In this document: piece by piece, positions 1 to 9,560 of the stretch
Layout: each line of letters starts with the position of its first letter
How positions within the stretch are numbered: the first letter of the stretch is position 1
DNA from: Pedococcus_A sp963730585
Lineage (GTDB): Bacteria; Actinomycetota; Actinomycetes; Actinomycetales; Dermatophilaceae
Direction of reading: 5' to 3'
Length of the DNA stretch: 64,000 nucleotides
NCBI GenBank assembly: GCA_963730585.1
Contig: CAVSSL010000010.1
Span: forward strand, 682,001 to 746,000
Notes under the pieces: model-generated
Databases searched by the model: none
Told to the model about the DNA's origin: nothing
What the model saw: the letters and a program-made list of their open reading frames with translations, nothing else
Position numbers and translations under genes: made by a program

Positions 1-50
1 CGGGCACCGCGAGGCCGCCGCACACGATTCGCGTGGGAGGAACCACCCGA

Positions 51-1676
<1,626 letters not shown>

Positions 1677-1713
1677 GGTTCGCCTCGCAAGCCAGCCACA
1701 CGGCATACACCGG

Positions 1714-1743
1714 AGGGCGGTTCCCCGAGAGGGGAGCCGCCCT
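1714..1743 (+). terminator. Hairpin terminator after groEL
   Basis: A 13-base arm at 1714-1726 pairs with 1731-1743 around a GAGA loop, with one T-G wobble. It lies 37 bases after the groEL stop. No long T tract follows, which is usual in this genome. A copy of the CGGCATAC word sits just upstream at 1701-1708 but is not part of the stem. Confidence 0.75.
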
Positions 1744-1790
1744 TCGGCGTTTGTCCCCACCGCCACAGGGATGGCGTGTAGAACTGTCGG

Positions 1791-3476
1791 GTGCTCGACG
1801 ACACCGGCCCCCTCGTGCTGGGCCCCCTGCTGCGGTATGCCGGTGAGTCCAGTGCGACGGTCTGGGTCCAGACCCGCGACACCGCCACCGTGACCCTCAC
1901 GGCCTTCGGCCGCGAGTGGTCGACGCCCACCTTCACGGTGCACGGCCACCACTACGCGCTGGTGGTGCTCGAGGACCTCGAGCCGGGCTCCTCCAGCGAG
2001 TACCAGGTGGCCATTGACGGCGAGGCTGTCTGGCCCGAGCCGGAGCCGCGGTTCCCGGGGCTGCCGCCGAGCCGCATCCACGCCCTGGTGAAGACCCGGC
2101 CCACGAAGATGGCGTTCGGGTCCTGCCGCACGAGCGTGCCCCACGACGCGGAGGGCAACGCCTCCAACGGCGTCGACGCGCTGCGCGCCTACGCCTTCCA
2201 CCTGAGCCGCACCAGCCCGACGGAGTGGCCGCACCTGGTCTGCTTCCTCGGCGACCAGGTCTACGCCGACGAGACGTCGGAGGCGATGCGCGAGTTCATC
2301 GCCTCCCGGCGCAGTCTCGACGAGCCGCCCGGCGAGGAGCTGAAGGACTACATCGAGTACGCCCACCTCTACCGGCTGGCCTGGAGCGACCCGCTGAACC
2401 GGTGGCTGCTGTCGACCTTGCCGAGCGCGATGATCTTCGACGACCACGACATCCGCGACGACTGGAACACCTCGCGGCAGTGGCACTTCGAGATGAACGC
2501 CAAGCCCTGGTGGCACGACCGCATCGTCGGCGGCCTGGCGTCCTACTGGGTCTACCAGCACGCGGGAAACCTCTCGCCCGAGGCGCTCGCCGAGGACGAG
2601 ATCTGGCAGCTCATCGCGCAGCACCGTGACTCCGGTGCCACCGACGAGCTCGACCTCACCGAGACCCTCGACGCCTTCGCCGAGCGGGTCGACAAGGAGC
2701 CGGACACCTACCGCTGGAGCTACGCCCGCAACCTCGGCGAGTCCCGCCTCGTCGTGGTCGACTCCCGGGCGGCGCGGGTGCTCGACCCCGACCGGCGCTC
2801 GATCCTCGACGACGCCGAGATGGCCTGGCTCGACACCGAGCTGCACGGCGACGTCGACCACCTGTTCATCGGCACGTCGCTGCCGTTCCTGCTGGCCCAG
2901 GGGATCCACGACCTCGAGGCCATCAACGAGGCCATGTCGGAGGGCGCCTTCGGCAGGTGGGTCGAGCCGTGGGGCGAGCGGATGCGCCGGGCCGTCGACC
3001 TCGAGCACTGGGCGGCGTTCCAGGAGGGGTTCGCGAAGGTCCTCGACATGGTGGTCGAGGTGGCCCGCGGCCAGCGCGGCCGGCCTCCGGGCACGATCAC
3101 CTTCCTCTCGGGCGACGTGCACAACTCCTACGTCACCGAGATCGACCACGAACAGCTCGGAGCCGGCGCGAGCCGCATCGTGCAGGCCGTGTGCTCGCCC
3201 ATCCGCAACCCGCTGCCGCGCCAGGCGCGCGTGGCACAGGCGCTGCTCGCGCGTGGGCTGAACCGGCCGCTGCAGTTCCTCGTCTCGCACACCAAGCGGG
3301 TGCCGACCGCCCCGCTCAACTGGCGGATCACCGAGGGCCCCTGGTTCGACAACACCCTGGCCACCCTCGAGGTGCGCGGCCGAGGCCTGCTCCTGCGCTG
3401 GGACACCGGGGTGGTCCGGGGCGAGGCGTTCGACGAGCCCGAGCTGCACCAGGTGGCCCGCATCGCCGTCCACTGA
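1791..3476 (+). CDS. PhoD-like metallophosphatase family protein
   Basis: Probable phosphodiesterase or phosphatase of the PhoD-like calcineurin superfamily, 561 residues. An N-terminal beta-sandwich (about residues 1-85) precedes the metallophosphatase domain. Metal-site motifs are FGSC near residue 108, FLGDQVYADE near 150, FDDHDIRDDWN near 212 and FLSGDVHNSYVTE near 440. I see no Tat or Sec signal peptide, unlike secreted PhoD, so a cytoplasmic or cell-associated role is possible. It starts at GTG 1791; no convincing ribosome site is visible, so the start is the weak point. It stands alone between a terminator and an operator region. The substrate cannot be told from sequence. Confidence 0.85.
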   Translation: MLDDTGPLVLGPLLRYAGESSATVWVQTRDTATVTLTAFGREWSTPTFTVHGHHYALVVLEDLEPGSSSEYQVAIDGEAVWPEPEPRFPGLPPSRIHALVKTRPTKMAFGSCRTSVPHDAEGNASNGVDALRAYAFHLSRTSPTEWPHLVCFLGDQVYADETSEAMREFIASRRSLDEPPGEELKDYIEYAHLYRLAWSDPLNRWLLSTLPSAMIFDDHDIRDDWNTSRQWHFEMNAKPWWHDRIVGGLASYWVYQHAGNLSPEALAEDEIWQLIAQHRDSGATDELDLTETLDAFAERVDKEPDTYRWSYARNLGESRLVVVDSRAARVLDPDRRSILDDAEMAWLDTELHGDVDHLFIGTSLPFLLAQGIHDLEAINEAMSEGAFGRWVEPWGERMRRAVDLEHWAAFQEGFAKVLDMVVEVARGQRGRPPGTITFLSGDVHNSYVTEIDHEQLGAGASRIVQAVCSPIRNPLPRQARVAQALLARGLNRPLQFLVSHTKRVPTAPLNWRITEGPWFDNTLATLEVRGRGLLLRWDTGVVRGEAFDEPELHQVARIAVH

Positions 3477-3508
3477 CGGTTTCATGGCCTGTTGTCGTCC
3501 ACTGACGG
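3467..3508 (+). repeat. 13-bp direct repeat around a stop codon
   Basis: CGTCCACTGACGG occurs at 3467-3479, containing the phosphatase gene's TGA, and again at 3496-3508. The two stops are out of frame with each other. A similar but longer arrangement follows the DUF3027 gene at 26156. Confidence 0.6.
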
Positions 3509-3522
3509 CTTTGTCACCGGCT

Positions 3523-3569
3523 GGTGTCCACCGGCCGGTGGACACCCGGTACACCGACTAGGGGTGTAC
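3523..3569. promoter_or_regulatory. Two tandem palindromes with related half-sites (candidate operator)
   Basis: A perfect 24-bp palindrome covers 3523-3546, with half-sites GGTGTCC and GGACACC. Three bases later an inverted repeat, GTACACC at 3549-3555 and GGTGTAC at 3563-3569, has a 7-base spacer. The half-sites share GGTGT(C/A)C, suggesting one regulator bound twice. The pair lies about 100 bases upstream of the ABC exporter operon. A further partial dyad, CTCAGG/CCTGAG, lies at 3569-3597. No regulator gene is adjacent, so the binding protein is unknown. Confidence 0.6.
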
Positions 3570-3672
3570 TCAGGGTCCGGTCCGGGGTGAACCTGAGGGC
3601 GGCGGGATCTCCGCTTCCCTAGCGTTTCCCCCACACCAACGACACACGCCTCTTGAGCCGGGAGCTCTCGCC

Positions 3673-4530
3673 ATGACCACCCTGAACCCCGCCGCCCCGA
3701 CGCGGCCCACCACCGCCCAGCCCGCCGCGCGCACCGTCGGCCTCACCAAGGTCTACGGCCGCGGTGAGACGGAGGTCGTTGCCCTCGACCGCGTCAGCGT
3801 CGACATCGCCCGCGGTGAGTTCACCGCCATCATGGGCCCGTCCGGCTCCGGCAAGTCGACCCTCATGCACTGCGCCGCCGGGCTCGACGCGCCCTCGGAC
3901 GGGGAGGTCTTCATCGGTGACATCTCGCTGGGCACCCTCAAGGACAAGGCCCTCACGACCCTGCGGCGCGACCGCATCGGGTTCGTCTTCCAGTCCTTCA
4001 ACCTGGTGCCGACCCTGACCGCGGAGGAGAACATCGTCCTGCCGCTGGCCATCGCCGGGCGCAAGCCGGACCCCCAGTGGTTCGCCACCGTGATCGACAC
4101 CATCGGCCTGGGCGACCGCCTGTCGCACCGCCCGAGCGAGCTGTCCGGCGGGCAGCAGCAGCGCGTGGCGTGCGCTCGTGCCCTGATGAGCCGGCCGGAG
4201 ATCATCTTCGCCGACGAGCCCACCGGCAACCTCGACTCCCAGTCCGGGGCCGAGGTGCTCGGCTTCCTGCGGCGCAGCGTCGACGAGTTCGGCCAGACCA
4301 TCGTCATGGTTACCCACGACCCGGGCGCCGCCAGCCACACCGACCGGGTCGTCTTCCTCGCCGACGGCCGGGTGGTCGACGAGATGCGCGACCCCACCGC
4401 CGAGCTCGTGCTCGAGCGGATGAAGGGCTTCGAGAAGGGTGGCCACGTGCCCGGCAGTGCCGAGGCGCGCGCGGCTCACGCAGCGACGGCATCCACCACC
4501 GAGGCCAGTCGCGTCGGAACGGAGGGCTGA
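3673..4530 (+). CDS. ABC transporter ATP-binding protein, MacB/LolD type
   Basis: ATPase subunit (285 residues) of an FtsX-family ABC system. Visible motifs are Walker A GPSGSGKST near residue 55, the Q-loop in VFQSFNLVPTL, signature LSGGQQQRVACARAL, Walker B IIFADEPTGNLDS, and the H-loop in MVTHDP. NLDSQSG after Walker B is typical of LolD/MacB ATPases. A 30-residue Ala/Thr-rich tail follows the domain. The ATG follows GGGAGC. The permease start lies one base after this stop, so the two are an operon and probably one complex at the membrane. Such exporters commonly remove lipids, peptides or antibiotics; the substrate here is unknown. The upstream double palindrome suggests repression. Confidence 0.95.
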   Translation: MTTLNPAAPTRPTTAQPAARTVGLTKVYGRGETEVVALDRVSVDIARGEFTAIMGPSGSGKSTLMHCAAGLDAPSDGEVFIGDISLGTLKDKALTTLRRDRIGFVFQSFNLVPTLTAEENIVLPLAIAGRKPDPQWFATVIDTIGLGDRLSHRPSELSGGQQQRVACARALMSRPEIIFADEPTGNLDSQSGAEVLGFLRRSVDEFGQTIVMVTHDPGAASHTDRVVFLADGRVVDEMRDPTAELVLERMKGFEKGGHVPGSAEARAAHAATASTTEASRVGTEG

Positions 4531-4531
4531 C

Positions 4532-7075
4532 GTGCTCCACGCCAGCTGGAAGTCCCTGCTCGGCCGCAAGCTGCGGCTGTTCATGAGCGCCTTCGCCATC
4601 GTGCTCGGCGTCTCCTTCGTGTCCGGGTCGCTCATCTTCACCGACACCCTCGGCAAGGCCTTCGACGGCATCGTCGACACCGTCGGCGACGTCGTCGTGC
4701 GCCCCGCGTCCGCGAGCGGCGACCTCGACCAGACGGTCAGCGCCAAGACGGTGCCGGGCTCCCTGGTGCGCGAGCTCGCGACCACGCAGGGAGCCGTCCG
4801 CGCCGACGGCAACGTCAGCGACCCGACCACTTTCGTGGTGTCCAAGAAGGGCAAGCTGATCGGTGGCCAGGGCGCCCCGGGCCTCGGCCTGGGACACACC
4901 GGTGCCCCCACCGCGTCCGGCGAGGAGCCGGCATCCATCACCACCGGCCGGTGGCCGCTGCGCACCGGAGAGGTCACGCTCGACAAGGGCACCGCCGAGC
5001 GCGCCGGCTACCGCGTGGGCGACACGGTCACCCTCGTCACCAGTGGCGAGCAGCCGATGATCCGCGCCACCCTGGTCGGCATCGCCGAGTTCAGCTCCGG
5101 CGGCACGGTCGGGGCCAGCCTCGCCTTCTTCGACGTCAAGACCGCGCAGAACATGTACTACGGCGGCCGCGACGAGTACACCGACGTCTGGGTGACGGCG
5201 CAGGACGGCACGACCCAGGAGGAGCTCGCCGCCGCGGTGCAGAAGAAGCTCCCGGCGGGTTTCGAGGCCGTCACCGGTGAGGCCGCTGCCAAGGAGACCG
5301 CCGACGGCATCAACCAGGCACTGTCCTTCATCAGCACCTTCCTGCTCGTCTTCGCCGGGATCGCGTTGTTCGTCGGGTCGTTCCTCATCGTCAACACCTT
5401 CTCGATCCTGGTCGCCCAGCGCAGCCGCGAGCTCGCCATGTTCCGTGCCCTCGGAGCCACCCGTCGGCAGGTCACGCGCTCGGTGCTGTTCGAGGCGTTC
5501 GTCGTCGGCCTCGTCGGCGCGACGGCGGGCCTCGCCCTCGGCTTCGTGCTCGCGGTCGGCATCAAGGCGCTCTTCGCCACGTTCGGCCTCGACCTCAGCG
5601 GCTCACCGCTGGCCTTCGAGTCCTCCACCGCCGTGGCCGCGTATGCCGTGGGGCTGGCCGTGACGATGGTCGCCGCCTACCTGCCCGCTCGCCGCGCGGG
5701 GCGGATGGCGCCGGTGGCAGCGATGCGGGACGACGTCGCCATGCCCGAGGCGGCGCTGCACTGGCGCCTCATCGTCGGCTCGGTGCTCATCGCCGGCGGC
5801 CTGGCGGCGTGCACCGCGGGCGCCATGGACTGGGTCGACAACCGGGCGGTCTGGGTCGGCGGTGGCGTCTTCGCCCTCGTCCTCGGCTTCTCGCTCACCA
5901 GCCCGGTGCTCGGGCGACCGGTGATCGCGGCAACCGGCCTGGTCTACCGCCGCGCCTTCGGGGCAGTCGGGTCGATGGCCGAGCAGAACGCCGTGCGCAA
6001 CCCGCGACGGACTGCCGCGACGGCCTCGGCGCTGATGATCGGCCTGACGCTGGTGTCGATGATGTCGGTCTTCGGCGCCTCGGCCAAGGCGAGCATCGAC
6101 AAGGCGATCGACCAGAACTTCGTCGCCGACTATGTCGTCTCCAACGCCATCTCGCAGCCGTTCTCCGCGGCCGTGACCCGTGACGTGGCCGCGGTGCCGG
6201 GGGTGCAGACCGTCAGCCCGATGCGGTTCGCCAGCATCGACATCGGTGACGGCGGCACCTACTCGGCGGCTGTCGACCCGAAGACCTTCGGCACGGCGGT
6301 GCCCCTGGACTTCGTCGAGGGTTCGCTGGCCGGCCTCGACAAGGGCACCGTGCTCCTGGAGGAGGACAAGGCCAAGGAGCAGAAGCTCACCGTCGGCTCG
6401 TCGGTGAAGGCGAAGATCGTCGGCCAGGAGGGCACCTACCGGGTGGCCGGCATCTACCGTTCGATGGACGCCCTGTCGCTGCCGGTGCTGGTCTCGATCG
6501 ACGCCGCCACGGCTGCCGGCGTGCCCGCCCAGGACTCCATGGCGTTCGTGCTGCGCGAGCCGGGGGCCGACCCGGCCGCCGTGGAGGCCGGCATCGAGAA
6601 GGTCATCGCCGACCTGCCGACCGTGACGCTGAAGGACCAGGACGCGTTCGCCGCCGAGCAGCGCAAGCCCGTCGACCAGCTGCTCTACATGATCTACGCC
6701 CTGCTCGGGCTGGCCGTGGTCATCGCGGTGCTCGGCATCGTCAACACCCTGGCCCTGTCGGTGATCGAGCGGACCCGCGAGATCGGCCTGCTGCGCGCCG
6801 TCGGCCTGAGTCGACGCCAGCTGCGGACCATGCTCCGGCTGGAGTCGGTCGCGATCGCGCTGCTGGGCGCGGTGCTCGGCGTGGTGCTCGGGCTCGGCGC
6901 CGGCTGGGCGCTCCAGCGGGCCCTGGCCGACGACGGCATCGACGTCCTGGCCGTCCCCGGCACGCAGCTGGCCGTGTTCGTGGTGCTCGCCGGGCTGGTC
7001 GGGGTGCTGGCCGCGCTCTGGCCGGGACGACGCGCCGCACGCCTCGACGTGCTGCGGGCCATCACCACCGAGTAG
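4532..7075 (+). CDS. FtsX-family ABC transporter permease
   Basis: Membrane subunit of the MacB-like transporter, 847 residues. It starts at GTG 4532, six bases after GGAGG in the end of the ATPase gene. Order of parts: one N-terminal membrane segment (about residues 15-35); an extracytoplasmic MacB_PCD domain; three membrane segments with the FtsX core, including RSRELAMFRALGATRRQ near residue 295; a central hydrophobic region with a second extracytoplasmic domain; then a second FtsX core with RTREIGLLRAVGLSRRQ near residue 755. This duplicated organisation is common in large actinobacterial permeases. It carries one copy of the GTATGCCG word at 5641. The gene is intact, with a terminator following. 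Confidence 0.95.
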   Translation: MLHASWKSLLGRKLRLFMSAFAIVLGVSFVSGSLIFTDTLGKAFDGIVDTVGDVVVRPASASGDLDQTVSAKTVPGSLVRELATTQGAVRADGNVSDPTTFVVSKKGKLIGGQGAPGLGLGHTGAPTASGEEPASITTGRWPLRTGEVTLDKGTAERAGYRVGDTVTLVTSGEQPMIRATLVGIAEFSSGGTVGASLAFFDVKTAQNMYYGGRDEYTDVWVTAQDGTTQEELAAAVQKKLPAGFEAVTGEAAAKETADGINQALSFISTFLLVFAGIALFVGSFLIVNTFSILVAQRSRELAMFRALGATRRQVTRSVLFEAFVVGLVGATAGLALGFVLAVGIKALFATFGLDLSGSPLAFESSTAVAAYAVGLAVTMVAAYLPARRAGRMAPVAAMRDDVAMPEAALHWRLIVGSVLIAGGLAACTAGAMDWVDNRAVWVGGGVFALVLGFSLTSPVLGRPVIAATGLVYRRAFGAVGSMAEQNAVRNPRRTAATASALMIGLTLVSMMSVFGASAKASIDKAIDQNFVADYVVSNAISQPFSAAVTRDVAAVPGVQTVSPMRFASIDIGDGGTYSAAVDPKTFGTAVPLDFVEGSLAGLDKGTVLLEEDKAKEQKLTVGSSVKAKIVGQEGTYRVAGIYRSMDALSLPVLVSIDAATAAGVPAQDSMAFVLREPGADPAAVEAGIEKVIADLPTVTLKDQDAFAAEQRKPVDQLLYMIYALLGLAVVIAVLGIVNTLALSVIERTREIGLLRAVGLSRRQLRTMLRLESVAIALLGAVLGVVLGLGAGWALQRALADDGIDVLAVPGTQLAVFVVLAGLVGVLAALWPGRRAARLDVLRAITTE

Positions 7076-7124
7076 CCGAACCCGCCGCCTGCCCAACCAC
7101 CCTGCCCCACCACCCTGCCCAACC

Positions 7125-7164
7125 GCCGGTGCCCGGCGCCGCGACCGCGGTGCCGGGCACCGGC
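7125..7164. terminator. Bidirectional hairpin between convergent genes
   Basis: Perfect 13-bp stem: GCCGGTGCCCGGC at 7125-7137 pairs with GCCGGGCACCGGC at 7152-7164. It sits between the permease stop and the stop of the oppositely oriented WXG100 gene, so it can end both transcripts. Confidence 0.75.
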
Positions 7165-7167
7165 GTC

Positions 7168-7458
7168 TCAGGTGAACAGCCGCACGGCATGGGCCTCGGT
7201 CTCGGCGTACTGCGCCCCGGCCGCCGCAAGCACGGCCCCGATGCTGTCGAGGGAGGCCCGCACCTGGCGCTGGGTGCCCTGCCACTCCGCCACCACGCCC
7301 TGGAACCGCGCCGAGGCCGTGCCCGTCCAGGCGTCCTGGAGGCCGACCAGCCGGGCCATCATCGCGGTGACCTGCCCGTCGATCTCGCTGGAGATGCGGC
7401 TGATGTCGGCCGAGGCGGCCTGGATGCGGTCGGTGTCGACCTGGAACTGCGTTGCCAT
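7168..7458 (-). CDS. WXG100 (ESAT-6-like) family protein
   Basis: Small helical-hairpin protein of 96 residues, the normal WXG100 length, with the W-x-G turn as WTG in DAWTGTASARF near residue 44 and a C-terminal Y-x-x-x-E-like element (YAETE). Members are usually exported by type VII (ESX) secretion as dimers. No ESX core genes (eccC, eccB, eccD, mycP) or second WXG gene lie nearby, so it is an orphan here. The ATG follows AGGAGG in the reverse complement. It converges with the ABC permease gene. Family is confident; being a secreted substrate is inference. Confidence 0.85.
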   Translation of the reverse strand: MATQFQVDTDRIQAASADISRISSEIDGQVTAMMARLVGLQDAWTGTASARFQGVVAEWQGTQRQVRASLDSIGAVLAAAGAQYAETEAHAVRLFT

Positions 7459-7586
7459 GGGTGCCTCCTGCTGGCGCGGCCCGCGGATCAGGCCGACTGC
7501 CTCCCGACGGTAGGCCGACGCCGGAAACCTCCCGTGGGGTTGTCCACAGGGATGCTCGGGAGGTGTGGAGCGGCTACCGTCGCAGC

Positions 7587-8351
7587 GTGACGATCTGGAT
7601 CGACCCGCCGGCGTGGCCCGCGCACGGCCGGCTGTGGTCGCACCTGGTCAGCGACACCTCCTTCGAGGAGCTGCACGCCTTCGCCGAGGCCGCCGGGCTG
7701 CCGCGCCGCGGGTTCGAGGGCGACCACTACGACGTGCCCGAGGAGCGGTATGCCGCGCTCGTCGCCGCGGGCGCCCGCCCCGCCGACGGACGCGAGCTGG
7801 TGCGGCGCCTCCAGGCCAGCGGCCTGCGGATCCCCAAGCGCCGGCACGAGCGCGTGCTCGTCAGTCACCCCGAGCCGTCGTGGCTGCCGCCGGGAAGCCG
7901 GGCCGACGTCATCGCCTCGCGGCAGCAGGAGCCCCCGGCCGACACGGTGGTGGTGCGCCTGCTCGCGCACGCGGCGGGGTCCGTCCTGGTGGTGCAGCGC
8001 CCCGACGGCGGCCTCGACCTGCCCAGCCGTGCGGTCGACGGGGCCCTCGCCGCCACCACGTCGGCCGCCGTCGGGGCGGCGGTGCGCGAGGTGCAGGCGC
8101 AGGCGGTGGGCGAGGTGGCGGAGACCACCCTGGTCGGCTACGTGCGCAACACCGTGCCTTCGCCGGGGCCCGACTACCCGTGGCCGGCGCCGCGCGCCTG
8201 CTTCGCCGTCTTCCACCGCGACCTCGACCCCGGGGTGCCGTTCGGCGGCGGGCACTGGCTCAGCCTCAACGAGGCCGCCGACCACCTGGCGGAGCGGCAC
8301 TGGTGGCCGCTGCTGCCCGAGTTCTTCAGCCACCCGGGCCGGCACGGGTGA
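7587..8351 (+). CDS. DUF4031 protein with C-terminal Nudix-like domain
   Basis: A 254-residue protein. The first 85 residues match the DUF4031 pattern: TIWIDPPAWPAHG, LVSDTSFEELH, and DHYDVPEERYAALVAAGA. The C-terminal half (about 120-250) looks like a Nudix-type fold, but the canonical Nudix box with its REUXEEXGU signature is not recognisable, so catalysis is doubtful. I chose GTG 7587, which gives the conserved DUF4031 N-terminus; longer in-frame starts exist upstream. The end overlaps the next gene's start as GTGA, indicating translational coupling with a second Nudix gene. Function is unknown; nucleotide or sugar-nucleotide hydrolysis is only suggested by the fold. Confidence 0.8.
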   Translation: MTIWIDPPAWPAHGRLWSHLVSDTSFEELHAFAEAAGLPRRGFEGDHYDVPEERYAALVAAGARPADGRELVRRLQASGLRIPKRRHERVLVSHPEPSWLPPGSRADVIASRQQEPPADTVVVRLLAHAAGSVLVVQRPDGGLDLPSRAVDGALAATTSAAVGAAVREVQAQAVGEVAETTLVGYVRNTVPSPGPDYPWPAPRACFAVFHRDLDPGVPFGGGHWLSLNEAADHLAERHWWPLLPEFFSHPGRHG

Positions 8352-8859
8352 GCGAGCGGGCCCTCACCACCGTGCCGGAGGTGGTCTTCGCCGACGGCAG
8401 CCGCGCGACCGTCGAGCTCGTGCTCTCGGGTGCCGCGGTGCCCGACGAGGAGGTCTTCGCCGCGCTGGTCTTCCTCCAGGACCGGTCGGGCCGGTTCGCG
8501 GTGGTCTACAGCCCGCGCCGGCAGGAGTGGGCCTCACCCGGCGGTGGCCGGGAGGAGGGGGAGAGCGCCCGGCAGGCCGTGGTCCGCGAGGTGCGGCGAG
8601 GAGACCGGGACTCGCCCTCGACGGGGAGGCGCTGCGCCCCTGCGGCTTCGAGCGCTTCACCCCCCTCACGCCCGGCCGCTGGCCGAGCCGCGGCGGCTGC
8701 CTCCAGGTGTTCCGCACCCGTATCGACGCGGACGCGCCGCCGCTGGAGGCCGAGGCCGACGACGTGACCGGCTGGCGCTGGGTCACCTTTCCCGCATTCG
8801 AGGAGCTCTGCGGGTCGGCCTTCTGGTGGCCGATGGCCGCCGCCCTGTTCGGGCGCTGA
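8348..8859 (+). pseudogene. Nudix hydrolase with two frameshifts inside the Nudix box
   Basis: Starts at GTG 8348 in a GTGA overlap with the previous gene. The first frame reads to GGGREEGESARQAVVREV, the first part of a perfect Nudix box (G-x5-E-x7-R-E-V). Removing one extra G at 8595-8596 and one extra A at 8610 restores REVREETGLALDGEALRP and joins the third frame, which runs to the stop at 8859. The repaired product is 169 residues, normal for a Nudix hydrolase of nucleoside diphosphate derivatives. Two one-base insertions 14 bases apart, exactly in the catalytic motif, mean either sequence error or a dead gene. Family assignment is firm; status is open. Confidence 0.8.
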
Positions 8860-8894
8860 CCTCCGAGACCCGCTGACGCCCCCGACCTGGTGCG

Positions 8895-9548
8895 TCAGCC
8901 GCTGAGCCGGGTCAGCTCGCGCGCCACGTTGACCCGGGCGCGCTGGCCCCAGGTCCGTCGGCCGTGGCGCGTCGCGTAGACGGTGTCGCGGCGCAGGAAC
9001 GGCTCGAGCACCGCGGTCCGCCCGGCGGCGTAGGCGGTGTCGGGCACGGCGGCATACTCCTCGCGCACCTGTGCGCAGTACTCGTCGAAGCGCTCCTGCG
9101 GTGCGGCGAGGATCCACAGGTCCGCGTCGTGGAAGGCGGCGTCGAGGCCGTCGTCGCCAGGCGCCTGGTGCTCCGCGGTCGCCAGCACCAGGCGGCGCAC
9201 CTGCTCGATGTCGTCGGCGTCCAGGCCGAGCGAGGTCAGGGAACGCACCGCGAGGTGGGCGCTGTCCGCCTCGTTGCCACCGGGCGGCGCCGCCGGGTCG
9301 TAGACCGCGTCGTGGAGGCAGGCCGCCACGCCGGCCACGGCCGCTTCACGTTCGGTGACGACACCCTCACGCTCGAGCTCCTCGAGGGCGGAGTACATCT
9401 CCACGATGTGCCGGGCCGTGTGGTAGCTGCGGTGCGGCTCCTCGAGGCGGCGCAGCAGGTCGCGCCCGATCGCCTCGACGGCGTCGGAGTGTGCCCCGGG
9501 CGCCAGCCGGGCGATGTCGAGCTTCCACCACGTGAGGAGTGCGGGCAC
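8895..9548 (-). CDS. HD-domain metal-dependent phosphohydrolase
   Basis: Predicted metal-dependent phosphohydrolase of 217 residues with an HD-type helical core. Likely metal ligands are the histidines of RSYHTARHIVEMY near residue 43 and the HD pair of CLHDAVYDP near residue 83, with a further Asp in AAFHDADLWIL. GTG at 9548 starts the protein. It ends 36 bases from the Nudix gene end and is convergent with it. The substrate is unknown; this subgroup of small predicted HD hydrolases is widespread in actinobacteria and proteobacteria. Confidence 0.85.
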   Translation of the reverse strand: MPALLTWWKLDIARLAPGAHSDAVEAIGRDLLRRLEEPHRSYHTARHIVEMYSALEELEREGVVTEREAAVAGVAACLHDAVYDPAAPPGGNEADSAHLAVRSLTSLGLDADDIEQVRRLVLATAEHQAPGDDGLDAAFHDADLWILAAPQERFDEYCAQVREEYAAVPDTAYAAGRTAVLEPFLRRDTVYATRHGRRTWGQRARVNVARELTRLSG

Positions 9549-9560
9549 GGGCGGAGTCTC

